Source of the DNA: an uncultured Allomuricauda sp. | GTDB lineage: Bacteria > Bacteroidota > Bacteroidia > Flavobacteriales > Flavobacteriaceae | DNA length: 64,000 nucleotides | Assembly (NCBI RefSeq): GCF_947495325.1 | Contig: NZ_CANLYK010000001.1 | Location: forward strand, 186,001 to 250,000 | Direction of reading: 5' to 3' | Notes under the pieces: model-generated | Databases searched by the model: none | The model's input: only the letters and a program-made list of their open reading frames with translations | What the model was told of the DNA's origin: nothing | Made by a program: the position numbers and the translations under genes | In this document: positions 8,615 through 17,381 of the stretch, piece by piece | How positions within the stretch are numbered: the first letter of the stretch is position 1 | Layout: every line of letters begins with the position of its first letter

Positions 8615-8987
8615 GACTAAGGTTGAAAATAAAACCTCTATTTGGTCTTTAAATTTTAGACCACGAACCGGTAGTTCAACTACATATAATGGGTTCTATT
8701 GGACCAACACCACAGGACGTAATTCAGAACCAGGTGTAGGTACAGATTGGACCAATTCCGGTGCAATTACAGCTTCTCAGGCTTATATAATATGGAATGG
8801 ATATAGGCTTTACAAAACAAGCGGGGGAGGGTTGAATTATCCAGAAACCGGAGATGAACTACAAGGCCGTGGAGATGGCAGATATAAATCTGCTGAGTGG
8901 ATTCACTGCGAGATTTTACGTGATCTGCCAGACGCACAGCCAACCAATGAAGATTTAGATATTAACCTTTTCACATCATACCCATAA
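8604..8987 (+). CDS. Hypothetical phage structural protein
   Basis: 127 aa. I do not recognise a family. The sequence is rich in W, Y, G, N and T, with short strand-turn units ('TTYNGFYWTNTTGRNSEPGV', 'NGYRLYKTSGGGLNYPETG'), and lacks membrane segments and a signal peptide. Such composition is common in small beta-rich virion decoration or fibre-associated proteins. It overlaps the portal stop by 11 bp and abuts the next gene by one base, so it is co-translated within the late operon. A virion role is inferred from position only. Confidence 0.5.
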   Translation: MRSRTKVENKTSIWSLNFRPRTGSSTTYNGFYWTNTTGRNSEPGVGTDWTNSGAITASQAYIIWNGYRLYKTSGGGLNYPETGDELQGRGDGRYKSAEWIHCEILRDLPDAQPTNEDLDINLFTSYP

Positions 8988-9250
8988 TGGAAAATTTTTT
9001 AACCATTGACCTTGGTGATGTGCTGTTGATTATAGCACTTGTACTTGCTTTTATACACCTAAAAAAAGAATTGGCAACTACCAATAAAAATGTTTTGGAC
9101 AACAATGAGGAAATCAATAAAAAATTAAATGCTTTGGATGATGTGGCACTAAAGTCTAACATGAACAAAGAAGGTGATTTAGAGATAAGAACAAAAGAGG
9201 GTATTTGGTTGACATCCTTTCAAATCGATTCAAAAGAAGCTAAAAAATGA
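8987..9250 (+). CDS. Small phage membrane protein with coiled coil
   Basis: 87 aa. One hydrophobic segment lies near the N-terminus (residues ~9-24, GDVLLIIALVLAFIHL), followed by a charged, probably coiled-coil helix (residues ~26-55). The tail ends in a beta stretch with 'EIRTKEGIWL'. It has no signal peptidase site, so it is probably an N-in anchored inner-membrane protein. Its place directly before the exported fibre genes is curious, but no partner can be named. It could be an accessory holin or a chaperone-like factor; I cannot decide. Confidence 0.5.
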   Translation: MENFLTIDLGDVLLIIALVLAFIHLKKELATTNKNVLDNNEEINKKLNALDDVALKSNMNKEGDLEIRTKEGIWLTSFQIDSKEAKK

Positions 9251-11268
9251 AAACAATGAGATTTTTTACCCTAACAACATTTTTAATTTTATGCACCACT
9301 ATTGCAGTGGGACAAGCCTCTTCCCGTTATCAAAGACTTGGTAAGCTCACAACAGCTGAGATATCTGCAGTAGATGTTAGTAATACCGACTATATATATA
9401 CGGCCTACGATACTGATCTTAGTATAGAAGTTATTAATCTCGGAGCTGGATGGATTCCAAGAATGAATGCCAGTTCTTCAGTGGATTGGTCTAACATTAC
9501 CAATATTCCAATAAATCTTGACACGGATTCAACGGATGATTTTCTATTAGATGGAAGTAGGGCAATGACGGGTAGTATTGACATGGATGGAAGTAATATT
9601 TTAAACACGACACGACAGACATTTACTACTTCAGGTATTGCAGATGAAATTAATTTTGTTTTTTCCAATGAAAGCCCAACAGATAATTATTTTAACATAT
9701 CTAATGGTCTTGGATTATTGACAAATGCTTTTAGAATGCATATTGAGGACAACCAATGGGAGTTCTCTCAACTGTCAGGAGTAGGAGATAGAATGGTGGT
9801 TGCCAACGAAGATGGGCGATTGACCACGCAAGCAATTCCTGGAGGTGGTTCAGCAGATAATTTAGGGAATCATGTTGTTACACAAGACTTATTACCTGAT
9901 ACCCAAAACACTTGGGACATTGGGTCAAGCCTTCTAAGCTTCAGTCAAGGGTATTTCAGAAATGTATTCTCTGATGAATTTGACGGGTATTTTAGGTTCG
10001 CTAGGGATGCCACGCCCGCTAGTACAGGTATTGGGTATTCATACTTTGATACCGATGATAATAATTTTTATGGACATGACGGAAGTTCTTACAGAAGGTT
10101 TGCATTCTTTGATGAAATAGGTGGAGGCGGAAATCTTGGTATTGTTGCAAGTGGTTCGCAAGATTTGACAAATATAGTTGGATCAAATATAGCAACCACA
10201 ATCACACATGGGTTGGGCTATTCCCCTGACCCATCAAGAATCTCTTTGGAGCTATTTAGAGGAAATCAACAAACCACAACTTCTACACAATTGGTTATAG
10301 GAAACATTACTACAACTTCTTTCGATGTTATAACAAGTGCCACTGGAACCGACGACCTAACTCTTTATTGGAAAATCTTCGGTACAGGTAACGTAACCCC
10401 TATGACGGGTTCGGAAATAGTTTCATCCATTGATACTGAACTTGGACAAACGGATTGGAAAACAGGTGGAGGATCAGGAACCCCAGACGATGATTCGGTC
10501 ACTACTGCCAAGATAGTAAATGGTACTATTCTGCCTGAAGATATTGATTTGACACAAAATTATATATGGGAAGGATCTCAAAGATTCAACCAAGCGATAA
10601 CAATAACCAAGGAGAACAGCGCACAAGCGTCCATTTCATTTTTTGATGATGACGGAACCACTTTACGTTCTCTATGGGGATATGATATTTTTCTTGATGA
10701 AGTCTCTCTAGCGAACACTACCTCTAACAATGAAATTAGGCTTCCTGATACAGGAGGTGTATTTATAGACACTTACTTGGATCTAGCATCCAATGCCATA
10801 ACCAATCTTGCTGATCCAACAAATGTTCAAGATGCAGCCACAAAGGCTTATGTTGATGCAAATTCAGGAGTAGCTTCGGACATTACCGGATACGGATCTG
10901 GGGTAACATCTACGGACAATATTGTTATCTGGGACTATGATGTGAACAGTACGGAGCCAACAGCAGGAACAGGGGATACGGTACTTGGTAAAAATATTCC
11001 CCCCGCAACTTCGGGAACAGGGACAGTATTGGACCTATCTGATTATTTCCAATATAATTTTGGTGCGGCCAGTTCATCCGCCACCTTCACAATGGACAAT
11101 ATGAAAGATGGGGGATATGCTGAATGTTTAGTAAATAGGGCGGATGCCCCAACTGTTACAGGAGCTTCGCTAAGACCAAATGGACTGACCTTTATCCCTA
11201 ATACAGATATGATACTTCATGTAAAGGACTATGACGGAACAAGAAAATATTGGTTTACAGAATTTTAG
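9247..11268 (+). CDS. Tail-fibre-like protein with N-terminal signal peptide
   Basis: 673 aa. The first ~23 residues form a canonical Sec signal (MKTMRFFTLTTFLILCTTIA with a VGQA cleavage region), unexpected for a virion protein. The body has phage-fibre features: 'FLLDGSRAMTGSIDMDGSNI', 'YFDTDDNNFYGHDGSSYRRF', and an AATKAYVDAN motif near residue 530 that is widespread in tail fibres. A glycine-rich hinge (GGSADN) lies near residue 200. The C-terminus ends in an aromatic strand. The gene overlaps its upstream neighbour by 4 bp and is the first of three consecutive large genes with signal peptides. It may be a fibre, or a phage-encoded surface protein displayed by the lysogen. Confidence 0.65.
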   Translation: MKTMRFFTLTTFLILCTTIAVGQASSRYQRLGKLTTAEISAVDVSNTDYIYTAYDTDLSIEVINLGAGWIPRMNASSSVDWSNITNIPINLDTDSTDDFLLDGSRAMTGSIDMDGSNILNTTRQTFTTSGIADEINFVFSNESPTDNYFNISNGLGLLTNAFRMHIEDNQWEFSQLSGVGDRMVVANEDGRLTTQAIPGGGSADNLGNHVVTQDLLPDTQNTWDIGSSLLSFSQGYFRNVFSDEFDGYFRFARDATPASTGIGYSYFDTDDNNFYGHDGSSYRRFAFFDEIGGGGNLGIVASGSQDLTNIVGSNIATTITHGLGYSPDPSRISLELFRGNQQTTTSTQLVIGNITTTSFDVITSATGTDDLTLYWKIFGTGNVTPMTGSEIVSSIDTELGQTDWKTGGGSGTPDDDSVTTAKIVNGTILPEDIDLTQNYIWEGSQRFNQAITITKENSAQASISFFDDDGTTLRSLWGYDIFLDEVSLANTTSNNEIRLPDTGGVFIDTYLDLASNAITNLADPTNVQDAATKAYVDANSGVASDITGYGSGVTSTDNIVIWDYDVNSTEPTAGTGDTVLGKNIPPATSGTGTVLDLSDYFQYNFGAASSSATFTMDNMKDGGYAECLVNRADAPTVTGASLRPNGLTFIPNTDMILHVKDYDGTRKYWFTEF

Positions 11269-11270
11269 AA

Positions 11271-12452
11271 ATGAAAAAAATAGTAGCTCTACTTTTTATA
11301 ATCCCTGCCCTAATCTTTGCCCAACACGGTGAGGAGGAGTTTATCTTGAGCCAACAACAGGCAAGTGCAGGTGGAGGGGATGTTCCCAGACAGCAAGAGA
11401 TCATAATACAGTCCAGTCAAATAATAGGAACTGCCGACCATACTAATTTTGTTGTTATGGTGACCGCGGATATGTTGGACGATGAAGTCCTTGATGGCGG
11501 TACAAATTCGGCAAAGGCCAATGGTGACGATATACAGGTCTTTTCAGATGCCTCGCTCACAACAAGGCTTTCTTCCTATCCATACCAGTTTGTGGCCTCT
11601 ACTACACCCGGGGACAGGAGATGTACTTTGTTCGTCAAGATCCCAATACTTGATTATGATTCAAATTCAAGCATCTATATACGATATAATGACGATACTG
11701 TTACCCAACCGGCCCCTGATGCACCCTATGGAAGGGAGGACGTTTGGTCTGGTTTTGTTGTAGCAAGCTTGGATGGATTCAGTAATGAGGTAGATTCAGA
11801 TGGTGATGATACCTCTTTGGATTTTACCGCTGTCACCACTGGTAGCACGGTGACCAACTCAAACCCATTTGGAAATGCTGATTTCCCAATAATGGACTTT
11901 GATACCGATGAGCTTTATTACGCGGACGTGACGGGTTTTGACCCTAGCGGTGGAATTACTTTTTGCTCTTGGCTGGAATTCGATACTGCAGCGCAATTTG
12001 AACGCATCGTAAACCTTGTGGTCGATGCTACCACTGATTGCCAACTCCAACTTTGCCATACAGGGGCAGTACAAGCTGATAGGATAGCCATAGGGTATGA
12101 AACATCGGTAGGGTTCATTTCAACGGCAAACACGACCCGATTGGACGGGTATGCGGCAGGTTCTTGGCATTTTGCTGGGGGCAGCACAGATGCAACGGAC
12201 GATATTGACTTATTTGTCAGTGGAACAACGGGAACCGGGGACGGAGCGACCGCACTCTCTTCTGGCCCAACCGGACAGGAAAGATTTTATTTAGGTGGAC
12301 GTGGTGACGATACCTCGAATTTTGATGGTAGGGCAATGGTCTGGCTATTGGAAGGTGACAAGGGTTTTGGATGGATAGAGACGTTTTATAACAACACATC
12401 GTCCCCAGCGACATTTGGAATAGGACAAACACCCATTAACGCAAACCAATGA
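11271..12452 (+). CDS. Secreted DUF2341/LamG-like protein in prophage
   Basis: 393 aa from the ATG at 11271, two bases after the previous stop; an earlier in-frame ATG at 11250 would overlap the fibre gene. The N-terminus is a Sec signal peptide (KIVALLFIIPALIFAQ). Residues ~45-150 match the DUF2341 pattern ('DDIQVFSDASLTTRLSSYPY', 'VKIPILDYDSNSSIYIRYND'). Residues ~190-390 look like a concanavalin/LamG jelly roll ('FCSWLEFDT', then a 'WHFAGG' strand and 'FYLGGRGDD'). Such modules bind or sit beside glycans, so a carbohydrate-recognition role at the cell surface is plausible. Its stop overlaps the next start by 4 bp. Confidence 0.65.
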   Translation: MKKIVALLFIIPALIFAQHGEEEFILSQQQASAGGGDVPRQQEIIIQSSQIIGTADHTNFVVMVTADMLDDEVLDGGTNSAKANGDDIQVFSDASLTTRLSSYPYQFVASTTPGDRRCTLFVKIPILDYDSNSSIYIRYNDDTVTQPAPDAPYGREDVWSGFVVASLDGFSNEVDSDGDDTSLDFTAVTTGSTVTNSNPFGNADFPIMDFDTDELYYADVTGFDPSGGITFCSWLEFDTAAQFERIVNLVVDATTDCQLQLCHTGAVQADRIAIGYETSVGFISTANTTRLDGYAAGSWHFAGGSTDATDDIDLFVSGTTGTGDGATALSSGPTGQERFYLGGRGDDTSNFDGRAMVWLLEGDKGFGWIETFYNNTSSPATFGIGQTPINANQ

Positions 12453-15379
12453 AAAATATAGTTTACATATTCCTTTTTTTACCATTGTTTGGGATGGGTC
12501 AGGGCATTATCGACCTGAACAAGGTCAGGATAATTAATGCCTCGAATCAGGCTTTCCCTGAAATAGAATTTTATGCCCCCGCTTCCAATGGCCCCGAATC
12601 ACAAGCAACTAGAAGCGTACAGGTAAATCTTTCTGAAACAAGCTTAGTGGATATAACCGTGGATTACGTTGTTGATGCGCTCAGTACGGCAACAGGTGGT
12701 GGGGTTGATCATTCCACGGCAAACGGTCAATTGGTCATAACCGCAGGGAACATTTCAGGTAATATTGATATTATAGGAGTTGTAGATGATGCTATTCCAG
12801 AAAACACCAATCCCGATGAGACCATCGTACTGACCTTGACAAACCCTGTAAATGCGATTCTTGGGGTAAACTCAACTTTCACTTATTATATCAATGACAA
12901 TGACAGTCCTCCAGTGTTGAACTTTACTTCCACTGAATCCAATGGCCTAGAATCTATTGCCAGTGCGGATTTGGAAGTGGGACTTTCCACCACGACCGGA
13001 TTGGATGTAACATTTGACTATTCCGTGACGGGCGGCAGCGCCACTAATGGAGGGACAGATTTTGACATGGCAAATGGAACGGGGACCATAACCAATGGAA
13101 ACTTAACCACGAACATAACAATATCTCAAATAGTACAAGACCTCTTGGATGAGGGAAATGAGACTGTAGACGTAACCATTTCAAACCCAACAAATGCGAC
13201 CTTGGGCAATGACCTTGTGCATACATATACGATCATAGACGATGACGGGGCCTTGACAATAGCGTTTACATCCGCAACGTCAAGTGGTCCAGAATCCTCA
13301 GGCACCGCAGATCTTGAATTAAGCCTTTCCGCAACCAACGGAACCGATGTTACCGTGGATTATTCGGTTACAGGTGGAAATGCAACGGGCGGTGGTACAG
13401 ATTACACCCTTAGTAGTGGTACTGCAACAATCACAAGTGGCAACCTAACTACCAATATAAATATCCCGTTCATCAATGATGATTCGCTGGATGAATCGAA
13501 TGAGACCATCGAAGTGACAATTTCAAGTCCATCGGGAGCGGTTCTTGGGACAATAAGTGTCCACACCTACACAATAAACGACAATGATACATCTGATACT
13601 TTTGTTGCTTGTACGGCTGGGGGAGGCTCACAATATAACCCAACATCGTCAGCTGATATTGAAAACCCATCTAATGCGGGAAGAACGGCAGTAATTACAA
13701 ACTCCTTTGATTGTACAAACTGCACGTTCGCTTCAGGGCAGACAATAATCCCTTCAGGGGGAACCATAACAGGAACCAACATAAATCTTAATGGAGCCTG
13801 TATTATTGATGATTTTAGCCAAGTGTTCTCAACCTCCACGACCTTTAGTGAAGTTTACGTAGCTTCAAGAATAAGTCCTGAAGCTTTTGGGGCGACCGCA
13901 AACGATTCAGGTGATGATACCGCATCATTGAATGCCCTGATCAGACAATGTGCATACGCAATAGGTAGCCCGAATGGTTCCTATATAAAGAACAGTCCAA
14001 CAAATTATTCCAGGTCAGGTACTTTTAATTGGGACATGAACGGGGCAAAGGTTGAAGTGACCAGTACTTCAAATTATCGAATGGCCCAAGTGTCGGTGGA
14101 TGCCGTATTTGATTTTACCAACCTTTCACCAACCATATTCAATGGTGAGTTCGATGGCAATGATATATATGGAAGGTTTTTCTATTTGCATGGGCAGGAC
14201 CATTTTGTGTTCAACAACCTTTGGGTTCATGATCTATATTCCCCTAATGCGATTAGGGCGGTCGCGTTTAGATTTTCCATCAATGCAGATGCTTCAGGTT
14301 TTTCCAGTGGAGAGTTCAAGGATAATCTCATCGAGGATGTTGTGGCACAAGGCGATGGTAATTATAATGATGCTGGTGGAATTGCTAAAGCTTGGTGGTA
14401 CACTTTAAGTGGCATGAGTAGTAGTACCACTTTTAATGTGGTCTATGAGAATAATGTTGTAAGAAATATAATAGGAGACGATGCGGAAGGTTTCTATGCA
14501 ATAGGCGGTGCCAGTGTCAGCCATAATGGAAGCTTTTCTTTTGACAATGAAGATTACAGATACTGTACGAGGAGGGCCATGAAACTCTGTGTTTCCAATG
14601 TGGAGATTCAAAACAGCTATTTTGAGGAAATCCCGGAATCCATGTTTAATGCGGCCCAACAAATGGGTTCAATGATAGACTTTTTTAGTACTAGTTCCGG
14701 TAACCTGATTGAGAATATAAGGGTGCATGACAATACCATCAGAACAGTACCAGGAAATAATGCTCATTATTATTTGCTTGCCGTTACAGATGCTAAAGAT
14801 GTAATAATAGAGGACAATATATTTACAACTGAAAACCTTCACACTTATGGAACCATACGATTGGGGTCTAACACGGCTACCTACAGTGGTGATCTTCAAG
14901 ATATCATTATTCAAAATAACACACTGAACAATGGATATGTGCAGGCCATGTTGTACTATGACCCGATCAACGCCATTGATGTCAATACCAATACGTTCAA
15001 TTTCACTTCTACTTTGGGCTATCAGGTCGGTGCATTTAGGTTCTATGGTTCGGGAACGAAGGGCAATGTTGATTTTGTGGACAACGACATTAACATAAAT
15101 ATGGGTTCCGCCTCAGGTGTGAACGGTGTGATTTCTTCAGACTCACAAGTTACGGGTGTCGTTGATTTCAACATAGACAATGCTACGGTCACCATAAGTA
15201 ATGCCGTTCCTGTAAGATCTTTTGGGTATCTGCAATCGAATTTTAATAACACCAATACAATACAAAATTCAACTATAATAGGTGACGTAGGTACTGGCGC
15301 TGTCGATGTTACGGGAACTGGAGGCGTAGTGATAATAGAAAGCTATGGTGATGGTCCATCTGCAATAACTGAAGACTAA
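12449..15379 (+). CDS. Calx-beta plus right-handed beta-helix tailspike-like protein (exported)
   Basis: 976 aa with a signal peptide (MKNIVYIFLFLPLFGMGQG). Residues ~35-385 hold three tandem Calx-beta-like repeats, each with 'S.g.E', 'VDYSVTGG.A' and 'NETI.V.IS.P' landmarks and ending in an acidic D-N-D type loop that could bind calcium. At ~residue 475 the motif SPEAFGATANDSGDDTASLN opens a pectate-lyase-type beta-helix, as in tailspike depolymerases ('GA.gdg.tD'). The helix coils (regular V/I-N-N turns) run to near the C-terminus. It probably recognises or cleaves surface polysaccharide. I cannot assign catalytic residues. The signal peptide makes a virion-only role uncertain. Confidence 0.7.
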   Translation: MKNIVYIFLFLPLFGMGQGIIDLNKVRIINASNQAFPEIEFYAPASNGPESQATRSVQVNLSETSLVDITVDYVVDALSTATGGGVDHSTANGQLVITAGNISGNIDIIGVVDDAIPENTNPDETIVLTLTNPVNAILGVNSTFTYYINDNDSPPVLNFTSTESNGLESIASADLEVGLSTTTGLDVTFDYSVTGGSATNGGTDFDMANGTGTITNGNLTTNITISQIVQDLLDEGNETVDVTISNPTNATLGNDLVHTYTIIDDDGALTIAFTSATSSGPESSGTADLELSLSATNGTDVTVDYSVTGGNATGGGTDYTLSSGTATITSGNLTTNINIPFINDDSLDESNETIEVTISSPSGAVLGTISVHTYTINDNDTSDTFVACTAGGGSQYNPTSSADIENPSNAGRTAVITNSFDCTNCTFASGQTIIPSGGTITGTNINLNGACIIDDFSQVFSTSTTFSEVYVASRISPEAFGATANDSGDDTASLNALIRQCAYAIGSPNGSYIKNSPTNYSRSGTFNWDMNGAKVEVTSTSNYRMAQVSVDAVFDFTNLSPTIFNGEFDGNDIYGRFFYLHGQDHFVFNNLWVHDLYSPNAIRAVAFRFSINADASGFSSGEFKDNLIEDVVAQGDGNYNDAGGIAKAWWYTLSGMSSSTTFNVVYENNVVRNIIGDDAEGFYAIGGASVSHNGSFSFDNEDYRYCTRRAMKLCVSNVEIQNSYFEEIPESMFNAAQQMGSMIDFFSTSSGNLIENIRVHDNTIRTVPGNNAHYYLLAVTDAKDVIIEDNIFTTENLHTYGTIRLGSNTATYSGDLQDIIIQNNTLNNGYVQAMLYYDPINAIDVNTNTFNFTSTLGYQVGAFRFYGSGTKGNVDFVDNDININMGSASGVNGVISSDSQVTGVVDFNIDNATVTISNAVPVRSFGYLQSNFNNTNTIQNSTIIGDVGTGAVDVTGTGGVVIIESYGDGPSAITED

Positions 15380-15400
15380 GTATAGATTAAATATATAGAT

Positions 15401-15790
15401 ATGGAAAATTTAAACATTTGGAAAGGATTATTGGTCACATTCATGGTCATTACACTTTGGAAGTTCATGCGGTTCTGGTTCAGGAACACAAATAGAAAAG
15501 ACCCCGACCTTAAGTTTTGGCTTGCCAACAATTGGGGGGATTACCCCATACATTTAGGAATCACTTGGATGTTCTTCTTTTTTGAACAGGACGTGTTGGC
15601 GGTTTTGAACCCGTTGCTCATAAAATTAGGGACCACCTGGCAGATTCCACATCCTGAAAACAAAGGGTTCCTTTTTATCTTGGTTCCAATGGTTGTGTCC
15701 ATTGTGCTCTATCCCATTCTAAGGAAATATTTTGCAAAACCTACACAGCAAGCTATTTCCCCGACCATCCACAAAAAATTCCATGATTGA
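15401..15790 (+). CDS. Holin-like membrane protein
   Basis: 129 aa with three probable membrane segments (residues ~8-22, ~50-75 and ~92-110) and a basic cytoplasmic tail. It lies directly before the cell-wall-active DUF5675 gene and two more small membrane proteins, a typical lysis-cassette position. No sequence motif identifies a specific holin class, so the call rests on topology, size and context. A 21-bp spacer follows the tailspike gene. Confidence 0.5.
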   Translation: MENLNIWKGLLVTFMVITLWKFMRFWFRNTNRKDPDLKFWLANNWGDYPIHLGITWMFFFFEQDVLAVLNPLLIKLGTTWQIPHPENKGFLFILVPMVVSIVLYPILRKYFAKPTQQAISPTIHKKFHD

Positions 15791-16205
15791 TATGACAGAG
15801 CGTTCAAAAAAAAATCTAGGTTGGCTATATAAAGGTATTGTACTTGCGGCGTTAGGGGCAATTGTCACCTATCTTGTTGCATTTGTTCCAAAGTCAGTTG
15901 ATGCTGTGAACAACCGAACATTCACCACAACGGAACAGCGTGTTAAAATTGAGGAATTTGAACACGATTGGTTGAATAATGGTCGTCTGGAACGGGTCGA
16001 ACAGGCAGCGGAAAAACCTCTGGTGGACATGGCTAAAAAGGAAATGGATTCAATCTACGTACAACGTAATGAATATGAGGAACTGGTAAAGAACATGGCC
16101 ATTGACAACTATAACCAAAAGAGGGTCATGGACCGGTTATTGGAAAATGATGAAGAGCTTAAGAAGGTCATGGATATAATGATTCTCAAAATTGGGGAAC
16201 AATGA
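15783..16205 (+). CDS. Phage lysis-cassette membrane protein with periplasmic coiled coil
   Basis: 140 aa from the ATG at 15783, overlapping the preceding stop by 8 bp; a second in-frame ATG at 15792 is also possible. One membrane segment (GIVLAALGAIVTYLVAFV) near residue 20 is followed by a long charged helix with heptad-like spacing up to the C-terminus. Topology is N-in with the coiled coil on the far side, as in inner-membrane spanins or holin-associated proteins. Position between the holin-like gene and the DUF5675 gene supports a lysis role; the exact function is unknown. Confidence 0.5.
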   Translation: MIDMTERSKKNLGWLYKGIVLAALGAIVTYLVAFVPKSVDAVNNRTFTTTEQRVKIEEFEHDWLNNGRLERVEQAAEKPLVDMAKKEMDSIYVQRNEYEELVKNMAIDNYNQKRVMDRLLENDEELKKVMDIMILKIGEQ

Positions 16206-16630
16206 AAACAGTCTACATCATCCGCGATACAATAGGCCACACCCAATCTTTGGGAGCTGTCCTCATAATCAATAAAGGAAAAGTTGTATATGATAATCAT
16301 TTGTTGGAACTGGGTTGGAGGAACAACCAAAGAAATATTAGTTGTACACCTGCAGGTAAATATCCATTGGTAAAGGAATGGTCACCAAGTTTTGAAATGA
16401 AGCTATGGGAGGCTAAAAATATCCCCAATAGAAGTGAAACAAAATTCCATCCCGCAAATTATAACCGTCAATTGAACGGTTGCTATGCTCCTGGAGAAGC
16501 TCGTTTTGATCTGGACAGGGACGGTGAAAAAGATATGGTGAACTCAAAAGATGCCTTTGAAGAGTTCATGGATGCCATGGGGGATGATACGGAGGCAAGA
16601 TTGGTAATTATAAATGACCACATAATATGA
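16202..16630 (+). CDS. DUF5675-family putative phage endolysin
   Basis: 142 aa. The core 'ELGWRNNQRNISCTPAGKYPL' and the downstream 'FHPANYNRQLNGCYAPG' fit the DUF5675 pattern (E-x-x-W-x-x-N..R..S-C-x-P-x-G-x-Y, then H-x-x-N-x-x-x-x-x-x-G-C). The C47, H82-N85 and G91-C92 region are the candidate catalytic residues, reminiscent of the L,D-transpeptidase-like architecture of this family. The protein lacks a signal peptide, so it would need the holin to reach peptidoglycan. It lies in the lysis cassette with 4-bp overlaps on both sides. DUF5675 proteins are common in phage lysis cassettes, but the chemistry is not settled to my knowledge. Confidence 0.65.
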   Translation: MKTVYIIRDTIGHTQSLGAVLIINKGKVVYDNHLLELGWRNNQRNISCTPAGKYPLVKEWSPSFEMKLWEAKNIPNRSETKFHPANYNRQLNGCYAPGEARFDLDRDGEKDMVNSKDAFEEFMDAMGDDTEARLVIINDHII

Positions 16631-16917
16631 ACTGGAAAAACATTATCGAAAATCTAATCATAATTGCAACGATGTTCGTTGGACTGGGTATTTATACCCA
16701 AATGGTGCTGAAGCCCATTGTAGTTGAATCTATTAGACAGGAAACAACTAAAATAGAGCAGAACATAGACCAGAAATTTAAAAAGGTAGGACAGGTCGAT
16801 GCTGTGACCATGCCTCAAGCAACCGCCATCAATGCTGCTGAAAAGGATTCATGTTGGGATCTTTCCACCCTTAGTGAAAGTAGAAAAAGAAGAGTGAGGA
16901 ATTGGTTAACCCCTTAA
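16627..16917 (+). CDS. Spanin-like/Rz-like small membrane protein
   Basis: 96 aa. A membrane helix at residues ~9-27 (IIIATMFVGLGIYTQMVL) is followed by a 30-residue charged helix and a C-terminal basic motif (SESRKRRVRNWLTP). This N-in topology with a short periplasmic coiled coil is that of i-spanins (Rz), and it is the last plus-strand gene of the lysis cassette. I see no nested Rz1-like lipoprotein. Its stop overlaps the stop of the following minus-strand gene by 4 bp. Confidence 0.4.
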   Translation: MNWKNIIENLIIIATMFVGLGIYTQMVLKPIVVESIRQETTKIEQNIDQKFKKVGQVDAVTMPQATAINAAEKDSCWDLSTLSESRKRRVRNWLTP

Positions 16918-17207
16918 TCCCTCATCTTCCCTATTTTCTTGCCGTAGCGCAGTCCATAGGTCCTTGCCATGGTGAAATACTTTGTTATCATCAACTGGGC
17001 CTGTACATAGTTTTCGGCTTTCATATAGTTAGGGAATCTGGATTCAATGTTTTCCCGGACCCTCAGCATCATCTTCTTTAGCTCCTTGTGGGCGGTATAG
17101 TTGTTCGTAATGAACATTCCATCGGATTTTAGGTTTCTCCTGAAGGAACGATATTCCAAGCGCAAAACCTCTTGGCATATTTTTTCGAGTTTTCCTAAAT
17201 CAACCAT
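16914..17207 (-). CDS. Unknown small basic protein at the prophage edge
   Basis: 97 aa, very basic, alpha-helical, no membrane segment and no recognised domain. It is the only minus-strand gene in the visible prophage and sits between the lysis cassette and attR. Genes in this position are often lysogenic-conversion or exclusion genes transcribed independently of the late operon. Its start region is AT-rich. It has a conserved-looking 'R-x-x-x-Y' rhythm, but I cannot name a function. Confidence 0.5.
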   Translation of the reverse strand: MVDLGKLEKICQEVLRLEYRSFRRNLKSDGMFITNNYTAHKELKKMMLRVRENIESRFPNYMKAENYVQAQLMITKYFTMARTYGLRYGKKIGKMRD

Positions 17208-17332
17208 CCAATAAAATTAATTAATTTGAACGGATGAAATGACCGATGCAGAACAACCATCGAGTGCAAATTACATGCAAAAAATTAACATGTGTATTGT
17301 AATATATTGATAATCAATAAAAAGAAAGTTTC

Positions 17333-17374
17333 CTTCTAAGCAGACGGTCGCAGGTTCGAATCCTGCTGCGATCA
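17333..17374 (+). other. attR: 42-nt tRNA-Arg(TCT) 3' fragment
   Basis: The fragment starts in the anticodon loop (CTTCTAA, anticodon TCT), continues through the anticodon-stem 3' side GCAGA, the T-arm GCAGG-TTCGAAT-CCTGC and the acceptor 3' strand, and ends before a non-CCA base. The 5' half of the tRNA is absent: the bases before the loop (GTTTC) do not pair with GCAGA. It is followed by a tRNA-type terminator. This is the expected right junction of a phage integrated into the 3' half of tRNA-Arg. Confidence 0.85.
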
Positions 17375-17381
17375 CTATCTT

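Larger units (their letters stand above)
1..17374. mobile_element. Prophage, right part (contractile tail, host recognition, lysis, attR)
   Basis: Continuous, mostly overlapping plus-strand phage genes run from the window edge to a tRNA-Arg 3' fragment at 17333-17374. Recognisable parts are Mu-like baseplate and tail proteins (gp48, gpN, gp44 and gp45-like), a gpW-like connector, a lambda-type portal, fibre/tailspike proteins and a holin/peptidase/membrane-protein lysis set. No integrase, terminase, capsid, repressor or replication gene is visible; these would have to lie left of the window. The tRNA fragment is oriented so that the intact tRNA-Arg would sit at the left end, on the plus strand. 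The reading frames are open and tightly packed, so the visible part looks intact. Whether the prophage can still be induced cannot be judged from this half. Confidence 0.9.
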
